From the NCBI GenBank assembly GCA_023974075.1, contig CM043792.1, positions 12,381,456-12,445,455 of the forward strand: DNA of 64,000 nucleotides, given 5' to 3'. Below are positions 34,201 through 46,068 of this stretch, piece after piece. The stretch's first letter is position 1; the number at the start of each line of letters is the position of its first letter. The notes under the pieces were generated by a model. The model did no database searches. It saw nothing but the letters and a program-made list of their open reading frames with translations, and had not been told where the DNA came from. Both the position numbers and the translations under genes were made by a program. This DNA is from Chaenocephalus aceratus. Taxonomy: Eukaryota > Chordata > Actinopteri > Perciformes > Channichthyidae.

Positions 34201-37200
34201 AAGTGTGATTCTGCTGCAATATGGAGGCAGCGAGCAGGGACTGCGACAGAGACTGAGACAGGGAGCTGAGCGGGGAGGTGGAGAGCGAGGAGGACGAGTT
34301 AAAGGAGGAAGATCGGCCCAGAGAGCCGGGAATGTTCACAGGAGCGGAGCCACCCAGCATCCTCTGTCCTGTGGGGACAACCGAAACACTGCTGTTACAT
34401 TTTTATAATTTACAGGCATATCATGAGACCACTTGTGTTGGACAGCTGAATGTACTTTAACAAACTGCATGTCCTTACTTGCAAATCCCATACTGTTGTC
34501 CTGCTCCTCCAGCTCCTTATCCAGAGATGCAACATTGATGTCACAGAAGTTCAGGTCCAGAGCGGATCCTAAGGGGAAACGGAAAACATCTGGCTGACAT
34601 TTTAAACTAAATGCAGAGCGGCAGTACGCAGCTCAGTGGCTTCACAGTGGCCTTCACAAACACATACCTATGACTGACTCCACAGTGTTGCTCCCCGGAT
34701 AGAAAGGAGTGGCTTTTGCATTCATGGTTGATAAGGTGGTGGGTGAAGAACTATCTGAGCCGATGCTGGAGGCCAAGCTGGACGTTATGCTGGAGGTGAA
34801 GCTTGTTGCCAAAGGGTTCACCGCAGAGAATACAGTATGTTGTGTCTGGAAGGGAGGCACAGGTGGCATGTTTCATTTCTATTGTTGATTGCACATCTCT
34901 GTCTGAAACCAGAGCCCAGGTGTGGGAGAGAAACTATTACATGCACAAAAACCTATATAAAAAACAAACAAAAGCATTCTGGCCCTTTGAAAATCTCCCA
35001 GCAACTTTCATTGTGTGATGTTTCCATGTCAAAGTGATCCTTGTCACATCAACATGTAGCACTATTAAAATGACTAGGAGCTTTTAATAGTATTTTAAAT
35101 CAATAATGATGTTCGATTTCATTTCATCACTGTCCAAAAAGAAAATCCAAACCTGTTTTTCTTGGTCCATCATTTTCTGATCCATCTGCCCCTTGTTCTT
35201 AATCTACACAAGTGACACATAACACAAAACAGACACAATGCTCAAATAAATAATATCAAAAAATATCACAAACTTTTGATTTGCAATGATTCTTTCAGTA
35301 TTCAAACATATTGCTTTTGATTACACATTCTTTTATAATAACAGTGAAGCAGAGACAAGTGAAATCAACTTAAGGGCCATTCTGAGTAGTGTTACAAAGG
35401 ACGGAGGGTTTGTCCAGCCTGATTGCAAGCTCTCACATGTTGACTAAATGTGACATATGTGACAACAAACATGCAACAAGGCTCAACAATGTGTTTTTGT
35501 CAGGTCACCCGTGTATAAGGTACTCAATGCTCTCATCAAGTGACACGTTTTTAATAAAGAACACCCGACACATTAGATGATCTAATACCTGTAAATGAAA
35601 TGTCTCAAAGTGATACAATGCAAAATGACATGAATGATACGTTTCAAAATGAATTAAAAGAGGAATGACAGTGATGCATTAAAGCCCCGAGTTGTGTCTG
35701 TGTGTTAGAGTCTTCCTAAAGCTGAAGTCTGTATACCTGGTCCTCTCGTTCAAAGCCCGGAGCTTTGGGATAGTTAGACGTCAGAGATGAGACACTGGAT
35801 GTGGTGGACTCTGAACATATACTACTATCAGTAAAGGGGTTAGGCCTGCTGGTGGAACCCACTGGGGATAACAAACTGTCGCTTCCTGAGCTTGGAGTTA
35901 CAGTCGAGCTATTAGAACATGAAACCTGAGAAAGAGAAGTGCACATGGTCTTAATGAAAGGATGATCAACGTATGGATAAATAAATAAAACCAATATTCT
36001 AAATAGATCTATTTTAGAGTGAGAATGTAACAATGAGTAGCTTAGAATGATGGTCTTAATAATGACAAATCAATGCATGCCAGCAGAAAGATGAGAGCAT
36101 GGTAAACAACATATCAACAGCTAAATGGGTGAATTGTTAATGAGGGATTTGTGTTCTCTTGACATACAACACCATGTATGTGTTTATTCTGTTGAATTTC
36201 CTTTTGAAGTCGTGACATAGCAACGGGAAAACATACACTTCCTACTTGTCCGTTGCTGCTGGTTGCGCTGCCCCCGCTGTTCCACTCGCTGACGGGACAC
36301 TCTGAGTACTGAGAGCTGGACTGCATCACTGTCAGCATGGTCTCCTCTGTGGAGGGGGTTCCTGACAGGAGTACATTCAATGAAAACAGCATAAACAATG
36401 AGATGTGCAGCAGCCACATTCCGACAACATTGCTTGTTGCTAAGGCTGCATGGCAAATGAGAAATGCTAACGTAGCCGAATATCGCAATAATGATTTTCT
36501 TTGCTTTTTTTTTAACTGATATTGAAGTTTACTTTTTTTAGCCTTGTATTGAGAATAATGCTAAAATACAAAAAGAAAATATTAAACAGTTTGAACATTT
36601 AACTGAACATAAAAGGCCCCAATAAAGACTATATGTTTAAAATGTTAACAGTGCATATTTGAACATTTGGGGAAACCAAGACAATTATCTGACAGGTGTG
36701 TATATATATATATATATATATATTAACTCGTTTGTTTTCAAGAGTACTGAGACAGTATTTAGATACACTTTGACTTACTTTCTACGTGTGCAAACGCACA
36801 AAACGGTCCTCTGGGACAGTATCCCGTTTGTCGCATGTCATTGCATTTGGTTGATTTGTAGATCTGAGAGGAAGAAAAACAGACAAATCAAAAAGACAAT
36901 GAGTTACAAAGTTAAGATTTACGATACTATCAAAAACAATAAAACCTCATAAACACAATATCTTAAAACTGCAGGAGTCAAGCACACTTTCTCACACTAC
37001 ACATGACTTAATTATGGTTGTTGTGGTAACTAGTCCATTTTAAGGCTTGAGTATTGTAATTCAAATGTATTATTGTAAAAGGAAAAGCTATGATCATCTT
37101 GCAATCTACTTATTTATCTGAATAGTTATCACCGCAATAAACCGTATTTAATTTAGTCTTATTGTACAATATTTGACTTCATATTCTTTTCTTGTGAACA

Positions 37201-40200
37201 TCATATTCTATTTACATGTATATAGACTTCTTCTTATGTTATTATATATGTTGCATCGTTGGAGGAGTCAGAAGCATTGAAGTGCCGTTCCTCCACTGTA
37301 GCGTATGTGCATATGACAATAAACCCTTTAAATCGATGTATGTTATTTTGGAAGTATCCCTCACCTCCGGGTGGAACTGCTGTTCGGTGCGGGAGTGGCA
37401 GTACTGGCAGCTGTCTGCACTGTCACACTTTGAGGGCTCGCCCCATTCATCCCCATGTTTCACGTTAGGGCAGGGAGTTGACCTGCATCACAGTGACAAC
37501 ATTTAACACGCTACAGTCATACAACTCAAAACCCTGTTTCTTATTCTAAAACTCTGTCACCATAACTTACCGATATTTTAACTTTCTTGGATTTCGTCTC
37601 CGATCTCTACTGTTGTGGTAGTGGGGGCACGCGTAGCCCTGCCTGCATAGTCGGGGGGGCTTTGTACACTGATCGGTTTTATAATTGGCTAAAACAAAGT
37701 TGGTGTCTGCAAAAACAATTGATGTCATTTTATTTGCATTTTGCAGGAAGTGTGTTACCTGTTGCACGAGCGGGTCATCACGACTCACCTTGCCAGCGGG
37801 GGTCTTCTGTCAGAGTTTTCTCGATCATAGCTTGGCTGGCTAACACCCCTGGCTGCAGGTCAGGAATACCTTCCCCAGATCCCAGCTGTCCGTTCTGAAG
37901 GGCTTCTTGTGCCTGAATCTCTCTGTGCACATGAAACCAAGGTTAGTTCCGTCCCTATTGCTTCGAAAAGTATACAAATATTGGTTGTCGTTTCAAAAGA
38001 GTTAAATATAGTATTATGCTAAATTACTGAATCACTGGCCTCTCTTCATGTTGATCCTAACACTGTACATGTATACAAGTGATCATTGCTGAAACTAATT
38101 CTTAAAATACTATAGAGAAGAAAAAACCCATTTGAGACACTTTATACTGGATCATCATCAGAGGGTTCGGGCCGCATGAGATCTGTTTAGGAGATCTGAA
38201 CAAAGGTGAAGGTTTTTTGGAGTCAAAATTGTGATTCTCAAACTTTTGGTTGGATGGTAATTGTTTTTATTAACGGCTTTTAAGGAGAAAAGGTTGTATT
38301 ACTACTGTTGGGTTGCATGTCTTTTCTTTGTGAAATGTTGTGTTTGTGGCTGCAAATGTCCACCTCTGTGGTACACTAAAGTTTATCTTCAATATATTAA
38401 GTTACAGGCAGATGTACCAGCATTTGTTTCATGGTCTCAGATAACCTCACTCAGACTCTTTCAGCAGCACAGAGCTGAATGCAGCTATTTGTCTTTTTTA
38501 TATTCACTGAACCAAGCCCTTCAAACAGTGTCACAGACTCAAATGTGAGTCTGTAAATCCATTAAACCTTTATACTACGGACACTCTGTGGACATCACAT
38601 CCAAGTTGGCTGATTTGTCTGTTCCTTTGCGAGTTCAAAGGTTGGCAGGGAATAGAGAGGCCACTATTTGCTTTATATGTCACCTGATATCATAGACTGG
38701 AGGTCGGAGATCATGTGGCCCGTGAGCGAAGGCACAGTGGAGGCCATTCTTCACACAATGCCCTCGAGCGTCTGTCTCATGGATGCAAGTGCCGGTCTTG
38801 TAATAGCGTAGATGGTACTTTCGCTCTGTGTCGCCCGTGGTCCGGTGCAAGTAAGGACAGCTAAGGAAGCAAGGAAACAACGTTTTAATATTTCAGCGGA
38901 TGAAAAAATAATAAAACACTGAACAATGCTCCTATAAGTACTAGATTCTTCTAGTACTTATAGGAGCATTCATGTGAAAACACAATAGCTAAGCACTGCA
39001 CAGACATTTAAAATATGGTCCAATCAAAATAGAGTTATTATTATATTGAATTGTAATTAGAAATAGGGTTCTCTTATGGCTGCACACATTTTTAAACAGA
39101 TTCCACTGCCTCAAGAAATGTATAGCCAATAAGCCTCTTGAATAAACCATTTTTTTCCCTTTCTTGAGTAGCAACAGTTGCTATGGCAACACAAAAGGTT
39201 ATACAAAAATAGCTGCCATTGGCAGAGGAGGAACTGTAAGGATGGCAGACGCTCATTTTCCATTAGTCCAATAATCATAGTTCTTTTTGTTTTTTATGTT
39301 GGGCTCTATTATATGCTGTGCCATTTGTAATTCCTGGTCACACGGAGAGAACTGCAGCCTCCTTAGGAGAGATACCATATTGTTTCACTTACGTTCATAT
39401 TTATTATACTTATAATAATGCTTGAACTCTTTTATAGTGAATTGAATGCCTGTCACTCTGATGCAAATGATGCCATGTGCAGAACAATGGAGACTATGCG
39501 GTCACAAATAAGAAACAAGGAAACTAAATTGGTGTCTTATTGTAGGGGAGAACATTTTCGTGCATCAAATCACAATAGAAGAAAAAAATACTGATATTGT
39601 GATACTGATCACAAAGCAACAACCAAATAGGACTAAACAGCATATTACATTACATTGCATATAGCTGACGCTTTAATCCAAAGCGACTTACAATAAGTAC
39701 ATTCGACCAGGAAGACACAACCTTGAAGAAAAAAGAATCATTAGCATATCTAGCACTCCTCACTTTAGTAAATAATACACCCATTTTTATATCTCATCTT
39801 AAGAGCACTCTTTTCCGGGCAGGGATCTATGATTATAACTGATACAGTCCTCTTGGCTGGAGCTGATCTGCACATATGTCATTAAAACACACAGAGCTTG
39901 TTTATGCTGCAGTGTTACTAAAGCCACAGCAAGCTGATATAATTAACATGTTTTTTAATCTATAATTTTCAATCAATTCACAAACACATGCTCCTAGTCC
40001 CCTGCAAACATCTCCGCAGAACAGTTAGCTTCATTGTAGAACTGCAAAGTAGAGTTTAAAAGTATTTTTTTTGTAAATTGTCATTGCAATGTCAACCTGT
40101 ATTATTAACATGTCAGGAAAGACTAACTGTTACACTTGAATATAGTGTACACTACATTCTGTCTGTAGGCGCTACTTTCAAGCAATCTGCAGTATTTAGG

Positions 40201-41805
40201 GCGTATGCTGAGAGCAGCAAAAGGGCAGAACTTAGTGCACTTTATCATCTGTTTTTATAGCAAGAAGAAAATCAAAAAAATAAATGTTTTGATAATTTAT
40301 TTACCAGTTATTTTAATTCAAAACATCAGAATTTCAAGAAAAAGCAGCTTCTCAAATATGGAGATTTCCCATTTCTTTGTTTTAAATAATTGTAAACTGA
40401 ATATAGTTGTCATTTAAAGATATCACTTTGGACTATGACTAAACTGGAGAGAACAGATGTTGCTACTATTTCATAGAAAAAACTATTGATAGGGAAAATA
40501 GTAAGCAGATTAACCAGTAATGATAATAATAAGATTATTATTTGCAGACCTAATGGCTTCGTTTTGTGCATCCCTATTAAATTAATAAAGTTTCCTTAAG
40601 TTTTTTTTCAAACTCACTTTATAAAAGTAAACAATATATATATCCATCCACACAGTTCTTCCCAATTAAGACACATCACGACCCAAACCTATTTAAGGGA
40701 CACCTGAACGTTTGTATACTTTATGACATTTCCTGTGCTTTGAATGTTTTAGTGGCATCAGTTTGATAACATATTTCCCCCTAAAGCTACAGGGGTTCTC
40801 ATCCCAAACATGGCAGCAAAACATCAGTCAGCAGCTGCATCACAACGCACTGAAGCTTTCATGAAAAGACTGAAACGTACTCATCTCCATCCGGGCAGAT
40901 GCCTGTGGTCTCGTCGTATTTGGTGCAGTACACGTCAGGGCTGTAGTTAAAAGTTCCGTCTCTTCTTCTGATAGGTCTTCTTCTCCGCTGGTTGAGAAAA
41001 TGCCAGTGAAAACACGTAAAGGGTCTGTGCTGCGTACACTTGTGCTGAAGGAACAACGGACACTGCTCTGTCCTGAACTCCTTCAAGTATCTGAAACAAG
41101 GAAAAACAAAATAAACACTCTCAGGAACCGCGTTCTGAAATGAACACTCATTATGAAATAAGTCAAAAGCGGGGAAAAAGTGTAAAGACAGTGTTGTGTC
41201 GTGGTATGCAGCTAGTGTTGTAGCCTACTATATATTTTTGGGTCACTAACGTAAGCTTGCTATTCAGAGAGTAAACTACGTTATTGTTTGGACGTAACGC
41301 TTGTTGAATGTCCATGAGCGTACGTCTATAAATGTGCGTAGCAAGGGGGAACTCAAAATAAGGCCGAGCTATTTACAAGCAGACTGGTTAGCGAGTTCCT
41401 GGCTAATCATTTAGCAGACCAAGTTGACGGTTTAACATTCAAAAGATTATTCAAAACAGTTCCCCAACTCGGTAAAACAGTTATAAACGATTCCGTTAAC
41501 GCATGGCTTGACACTTAAGCAATTTAAGACGTCCGTGTTTCCTACATTAGGTGTCGTTAGCGTGCAGTCGCTGTTTGCTATGTGACGTTAGGTAGTCACA
41601 AAGCCTGGAAAAGCACCATGTTTTCAACGCACACATAAGAGTTGAGGAATGCGAGAAATGCAAACGCGCATATGTGCACGTGCAAAAAACATTTTCTTCA
41701 ACGAGCCATGTTGTTGTTTATTTGCAGTAGCTTTACTCACGTATAGTGGCTAGGTTTCTCGGTTTGAGGAGACCCATTGGCCGCCGTTTTCGAAACCGAC
41801 GGCAT
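31223..41805 (-). CDS. unkl: Unkempt-like CCCH/RING zinc finger protein, 16 exons
   Basis: Exons in transcript order: 41805-41741, 41090-40881, 38860-38684, 37922-37789, 37706-37571, 37482-37365, 36863-36779, 36361-36246, 35925-35737, 35203-35153, 34845-34668, 34568-34479, 34368-34132, 33480-33293, 31790-31533, 31378-31223. Phases chain to 2,388 nt (795 residues). Six CCCH fingers lie at residues about 30-305: CPLFLQHKC..., CTKYDETTGICPDGDDCPYLH, CIHETDARGHCVKNGLHC..., CTKPPRLCRQGYACPHYH, CPNVKHGDEWG... and CNDMRQTGYCPRGPFC. A Ser/Thr-rich linker follows, then a coiled coil (about 630-740) and a C-terminal RING (CIVCQKHDRCIVLQPCQHYV, then CENC and CPYC). The start MPSVSK and the exon 4 sequence EALQNGQLGSGEGIPDLQPG identify UNKL rather than UNK. 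The relative UNK binds UAG-rich mRNA. For UNKL, RNA binding and ubiquitin-related activity are inferred from domains. The exon 2-3 junction gives Asp where mammals have Glu. Confidence 0.94.
31843..32013. mobile_element. TTAA-type MITE, left part, split by a later insertion (unkl intron 14)
   Basis: TTTTAAAGATCCCCTATTAT at about 31841-31860 is the imperfect complement of GCATAATAGGTCCCCTTTAA at about 33249-33268. The two ends are separated by a hAT-like insertion starting near 32017. Together they form one interrupted MITE. Confidence 0.6.
32017..32965. mobile_element. hAT (Charlie-like) non-autonomous element nested in a MITE
   Basis: It starts CAGGGGTGGGGAACCTCCGG, a typical hAT terminus. 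Sub-terminal GGCCCTTGAGGTAATTT near 32057 and GGCCCTTGAGAGATATTT near 32962 recur toward the other side. The right end was not defined precisely, and no 8-bp duplication could be confirmed. A poly-G run lies at 32708-32719. Confidence 0.55.
33010..33268. mobile_element. TTAA-type MITE, right part of the split copy
   Basis: The terminus GCATAATAGGTCCCCTTTAA and the interior GGTGATTGGCTAATGG/ATCAGCTCATTTTCAGAC belong to the same family as the pieces at 20305-20580 and 52797-54190. Confidence 0.6.
36699..36722 (+). repeat. (TA)n microsatellite in unkl intron 7
   Basis: About twelve TA dinucleotides in the intron between exons 7 and 8. Confidence 0.9.
38925..38970. repeat. Perfect 20-bp inverted repeat, 6-base loop (unkl intron 2)
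   Basis: AATGCTCCTATAAGTACTAG (38925-38944) is followed by ATTCTT and then the exact reverse complement CTAGTACTTATAGGAGCATT (38951-38970). It lies just beyond exon 3 in the transcript's upstream intron, about 65 bases from that exon's acceptor side. Confidence 0.95.
39648..39760 (-). repeat. LINE 3'-tail fragment (same family as 177-300)
   Basis: CATTACATTGCATATAGCTG at 39647-39666, then TCCAAAGCGACTTACAATAA and TTCGACCAGGAAGACACAAC, repeats the 3' end of the L2-type LINE at 177-300. A short 5'-truncated copy in the same orientation. Confidence 0.75.
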
Positions 41806-41825
41806 TTTCAGTCAAAACAATGAAT

Positions 41826-41837
41826 TGCGCATGCGCT
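41826..41837. promoter_or_regulatory. NRF1-like site upstream of unkl
   Basis: TGCGCATGCGCT contains the palindromic core GCGCATGCGC. It matches the NRF1 consensus YGCGCAYGCGCR except at the last base. It lies about 20 bases upstream of the unkl ATG (41805) on the minus strand. NRF1 commonly marks CpG-type housekeeping promoters. Its role here is inferred. Confidence 0.5.
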
Positions 41838-42387
41838 CGGATCTGTTGCTCGCGTCCATGCATGCACGTCCGCATACACTGCATCAGAGCAGCAGGGGGC
41901 GCTGCAAACAACACCGTGTTTATGTCCTCTGGCTTGTTGGAGCTGATTACTTTATCTCTATCAATACACATTCTGCCTGAATGGACTGTTATATTTAATT
42001 ATAGTACAATTAAGGAATATAATAATACCCCCATTTATTTCAAACACTTGTATTACTGTTAGACTGTATAAACTCCAATACATGTCTGTCTGGTCTTCAG
42101 GTTATCAGGCTTAATCTGTCATTTCCTCTTCCTCAAATGATTGTCTTTTTATAGCATACATTAGAAAACTCATCTCAGCTCTATTTAAGGTGAAGGTTTC
42201 CGTGTGTGTGGGGGGGGGGGAGGGGGGGCGGTGTAAAAGGTTTTCAGGTTTTCTCTTTTAGAGGCTTCTCTATGTAGCTCTTTACACTGTTATTATATTT
42301 CTCTTTTATTTGTGTGTTTCATTTGTTTTTATGTCAGTGATTATGCTTAGTTTAAATATAACAGATTTTTAAAGAGTAAAATCATTC
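41838..42387. other. Upstream of unkl, no gene seen
   Basis: Promoter-proximal and intergenic sequence with a G-rich run at 42212-42230. No coding segment was found. Confidence 0.5.
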
Positions 42388-42411
42388 TACGGTGGCCCTG
42401 AAGTGCAACGC

Positions 42412-42531
42412 TACAGCATTTCAGAAAACACTACAGCATTTCAGAAAACGGCGCAGCATTTCAGAAAACGGCGCAGCATTTCAGAAAACACCACAGCATT
42501 TCAGAAAACACCACAGCATTTCACATTGGAC
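42412..42531 (+). repeat. 20-bp subrepeats in the left arm of the foldback element
   Basis: The block AGCATTTCAGAAAAC plus a five-base variable spacer recurs, with AGCATTTCA found six times here. The mirrored array in the right arm (about 44710-44785) has four copies. The two arms have therefore changed copy number independently. Confidence 0.9.
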
Positions 42532-42604
42532 GGAAAGGGTATTCCTTAGGGAGAACACTTCTTGTTTGTGATTGGACAGAGCCAGCCATAGAAGCACTGC
42601 TGTG

Positions 42605-43806
42605 CAGGGCCGCCCCTCCCTACAGGCCAATCACGCAGGCTGCATGGGGCCCCGCCTTGCGCAGGGGGCCCCGCCCAGAGGGCCTCAGTTCTCCGCCCCC
42701 CCCGCGAGAGTGAGAGGTGACAAGGGGAGCACGTCTGTAACCCGACACCGTTGCAATGAATCGACATCTGACCAATCACGGCTTTGATACGGCCACTAGT
42801 GCAGGTGAAGAGATGTCGGTGAAAAGACCGTTTCAGTCCGGCGCAAGCAAGAGGGAAAAAAAACAAAACATGAAGAAACTAGAGCATCACTCGAAGGTGG
42901 GTTATTGTATGAGTCAAATGTACAACTTGCGAATGTTGTATAAGTCAAATTGCCAATTGCCATATTAAAACATCAGCTGCAATTCACGACATGAAGAAGA
43001 CAGTCTCTGCATAGCATATAGGCTAATGGAGATGCAGTTATTTCCAGCATTCTTTATTTACCATTCATTCAAGTATGTTATGCCTTTTATCTCCTAATGT
43101 ACAGGAGGAAGAGTGATACACTGTCTGTCTAGTTGGCTTACATAACAGTTCAAGTTTACAGCTTAAAAAACATGGAGCATTTTCCCCCCTTATATTCATT
43201 TTTATGTCAATTTGCACATTTCATGGTGATGCTCAGCCTCTCCCCTTAACTCCTAACAGTCATCATCATGTCAACCACAACACAGAGAAATACTGATAGA
43301 AATGTGTGTGTAGTTGTTGATACATTGCTGACAGAGGGAACTAGAATACAGATTTAAGAAATATCAGTTTTTGAGCATGTCATAAGCATGTTTTGTCTTG
43401 ACTATATTACAACTATATTATAGTTATAGTTATAACTATATTATATTATAATATAAATAATATAGTATTTATATTATTGAATTGATTATGACTATTATTA
43501 TTATTATCATTATTAGTAGAAGTAGTTTATTTGCATTAATTATATTTTAATCTTTTTGAGGCTAGTATTTGGCAGGAAATGCCGACGTATTCACCTGTAA
43601 ATGCATACTGAACGACATACATGCACATTTACCATTTACCTCACTGTATAAAAAAGTAACTGTGTTGATAATAATAATAAACAGGAATTATATTTGCAAA
43701 GTAGCCTACTTTGTTTCCAAAACAAATGTTTTCACTCCTTTCGGTTGGGGGGGGGCCTCATCTCACAATGTCGCTTGGAGCCCCAAGTTGGCCAGGGGCG
43801 CCCCTG
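42605..43806 (+). mobile_element. hAT-type element nested in the foldback transposon, 8-bp target duplication
   Basis: It begins CAGGGCCGCCCCT and ends AGGGGCGCCCCTG. Both sides carry the octamer CTGCTGTG (42597-42604, 43807-43814). The uninterrupted right arm of the host element holds the single complement CACAGCAG at 44630-44637, which confirms the empty site. A short plus-strand frame from 42812 (MSVKRPFQSGASKREKKQN) runs to a donor-like GTGGGT at 42898. It resembles the start of ZMYM1-like hAT transposase proteins, but the rest of a transposase is missing. Non-autonomous internal deletion derivative. Confidence 0.88.
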
Positions 43807-44810
43807 CTGCTGTGATTGGTTGTTTTTGCTGCCAGTCAAGAAATGACGCTGCGTGATTGGCCCAACACATCAGCCGTTAGCTGTTAGCACACACTCAGAG
43901 CTCACAGCTCCTCATATCTGTTCAGAAACTGGACAAAAGTTAAAGATATGCAAACCACAGACTGTCTATGTCATGGTGAATACAGTCGCTGCTTTATTTA
44001 TGTCTGTATGACGTTGTTGTGAGTGTGGACGGAGCAGCTACAGGTTAGTTTAGCCTGATCAACCCGATTCCAATAGTGTGGACGGAGCAGCTACAGGTTA
44101 GTTTAGCCTGATCAACCCGATTCCAATAGGATTTACATAGGAGCTGGAGAGGGGGCAGGGCGTATCTCCATGTAAATCCTATGGGAGATACCAACTACAA
44201 CAAAATGAACATATTTGACTGTGATTTAATTGTAATACATGTTTCAAAGTGATGCCGAAGTAACTACATACTGGTAAAAACCATGAATTAACGCTTTGAC
44301 AAGTCTGCAGACAAGACAGCAGGCGAAAAGCTTTTAAAATGCGTGTTTTCTGAATGGAATCGGACCCATCAGGCTAAACTAACCTGTAGCTGCTCCGTCC
44401 ACACTCACAACAACGTCATACAGACATAAATAAAGCAGCGACTGTATTCGCCATGACATAGACAGTCTGTGGTTTGTACTTGTTTAACTTTTGTCCAGTT
44501 TCTGAACAGATATGAGGAGCTGTGAGCTCTGAGTGTGTGCTAACGGCTGATGTGTTGAGACATATTTCGCTGTCGGGTGTTGACCAATCACGAAGCGTCA
44601 TTTCTTGACTGGCAGCAAAAACAACCAATCACAGCAGTGCTTCTCTGGCTGGCTCTGTCCAATCACAAACAAGAAGTGTTCTCCCTAAAGGAATACCCTT
44701 TCCGTCCAATGTGAAATGCTGTGGTGTTTTCTGAAATGCTGTGGTGTTTTCTGAAATGCTGTTGTGTTTTCTGAAATGCTGCGGTATCTTGCACTTCAGG
44801 GCCACCGTAC

Positions 44811-46006
44811 ATTTCACATTATTTAATAATGCATGTGTTTATAATACAAGTCTTTAAGTATTTTTTAAATAGGTGATCTATTTTTGGAAAGTATGTAACA
44901 GGAGTGTTTTTTTAAACGGAAATGCAGGTTTGGCAGACAATGCACAGTAGATACTTCCATCAGCTGCCTCCAAATACAAGTTTCCAAATGTCTGTTTTAA
45001 GAATTTGGTTGCTTTTATATATATATTTGATGAGTTCTGCCTGAAGCCTTTAAAAACCAACCCTATTTCTTCCCCTCTGTATCTGGGAAGCTAATTATTC
45101 TATTCAGATCTTTTTTCCTGCAAGGGATTTTAATTTACAAATGCAATTATACGTTTGATCCATTATTCAGCTGCTGAGGTCCTCCGGGTGCACGGCCTTA
45201 TGATTATGCATAAACCCTGGACTGTCCTGTTGTAATTACTTTGACATGCCCCACCCCCACTCAGCTTACAGTTGGATGTCCAGTAACTTTCTTAGGCAGG
45301 AAACATTTAGTCTAATCACTTTAAGTAGAAGTATATTACATTTGGTTTGTTTTGGTGTGCACAATTAGATGCCAGCTCATTAGATACAATTCTACAATAT
45401 CATTTTGATGCGATGCAAAAGCTCTGCTATGAATTGTTACATTTTTCGGAAGATAGTTTTCTATCTTCATTAACATGAATTAAAGTGACAAAAAATATAG
45501 AACAACAACAATCTGCCTTTATCCATACCTCTCTGAACAAAAACTGACTTGTGTTTCCCCCCCTCACTTTATACATTATCCCATTGTTTTGCACCTAGTA
45601 AAGTGGCTACTGTGTATATTTGCATCTGCACAAAGTATATTTGTGCTTGGTTGAAGCAACAGCAGCTGGTGTACAGTGAGCATACATGTACCCATAAGCC
45701 TGCAAAACTACTCTATTTTAGTTTTACCAACAACCTTTTCATCCAAGTCAGGAAAAAAGCTTGAGGCTTTGGTATCATCATCATTTTGCTGCCCAATATT
45801 TTTGCATGAATTACGAAATTATTTAGCATTATTTTCTTTAACCAGATAGATGTGTATCCTGCATCATCCAGAGGAAGCAATGTGAGCGAGGGGAAAAGTC
45901 ACACCCTCTCTACTCTCTGTGACGTCAGCCACCACAAACCTTTGACCTCACTCAGAGCTCTCAGCTGTACACACAGTCCACTGTCAACCTCTTCTCACAG
46001 CATCTC

Positions 46007-46008
<2 letters not shown>
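44811..46008. other. Intergenic, no gene seen
   Basis: AT-rich sequence with short random frames only. No transposon termini or splice-consistent exons were recognised. Confidence 0.5.

Positions 46009-46062
<54 letters not shown>
46009..46062 (+). repeat. (GT)n microsatellite
   Basis: About 25 GT dinucleotides starting in CCAGTGTGTGTG. The open frames through it (poly-CV one way, poly-HT the other) are artefacts. Confidence 0.97.

Positions 46063-46068
<6 letters not shown>

Larger units (their letters stand above)
38861..40880. other. unkl intron 2
   Basis: About 2.0 kb of intron, with no coding sequence. It holds a perfect hairpin at 38925-38970 and a LINE 3'-tail fragment at about 39648-39760, described separately. 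Confidence 0.6.
42388..44810. mobile_element. Foldback DNA transposon with long terminal inverted repeats
   Basis: The ends are TACGGTGGCCCTGAAGTG (42388-42405) and CACTTCAGGGCCACCGTA (about 44792-44809). The left arm continues inward through a 20-bp subrepeat array, a nested hAT (42605-43806) and then 43807-44075. The right arm is uninterrupted from 44810 back to about 44335. The arms share TTGTTTGTGATTGGACAGAG, the CAGTCAAGAAATGACGC block and GTTAGCACACACTCAGAGCT. A 53-bp unit (GTGTGGACGGAGCAGCTACA...) is duplicated in tandem at 44023-44128. No transposase frame was seen. No convincing target duplication was found at the outer ends, so the superfamily is unknown. Confidence 0.85.

Noticed and set aside
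42546..42866. 106-codon minus-strand frame
   Set aside because: It spans the junction between the foldback arm and the nested hAT, so it is a chance frame over transposon DNA.
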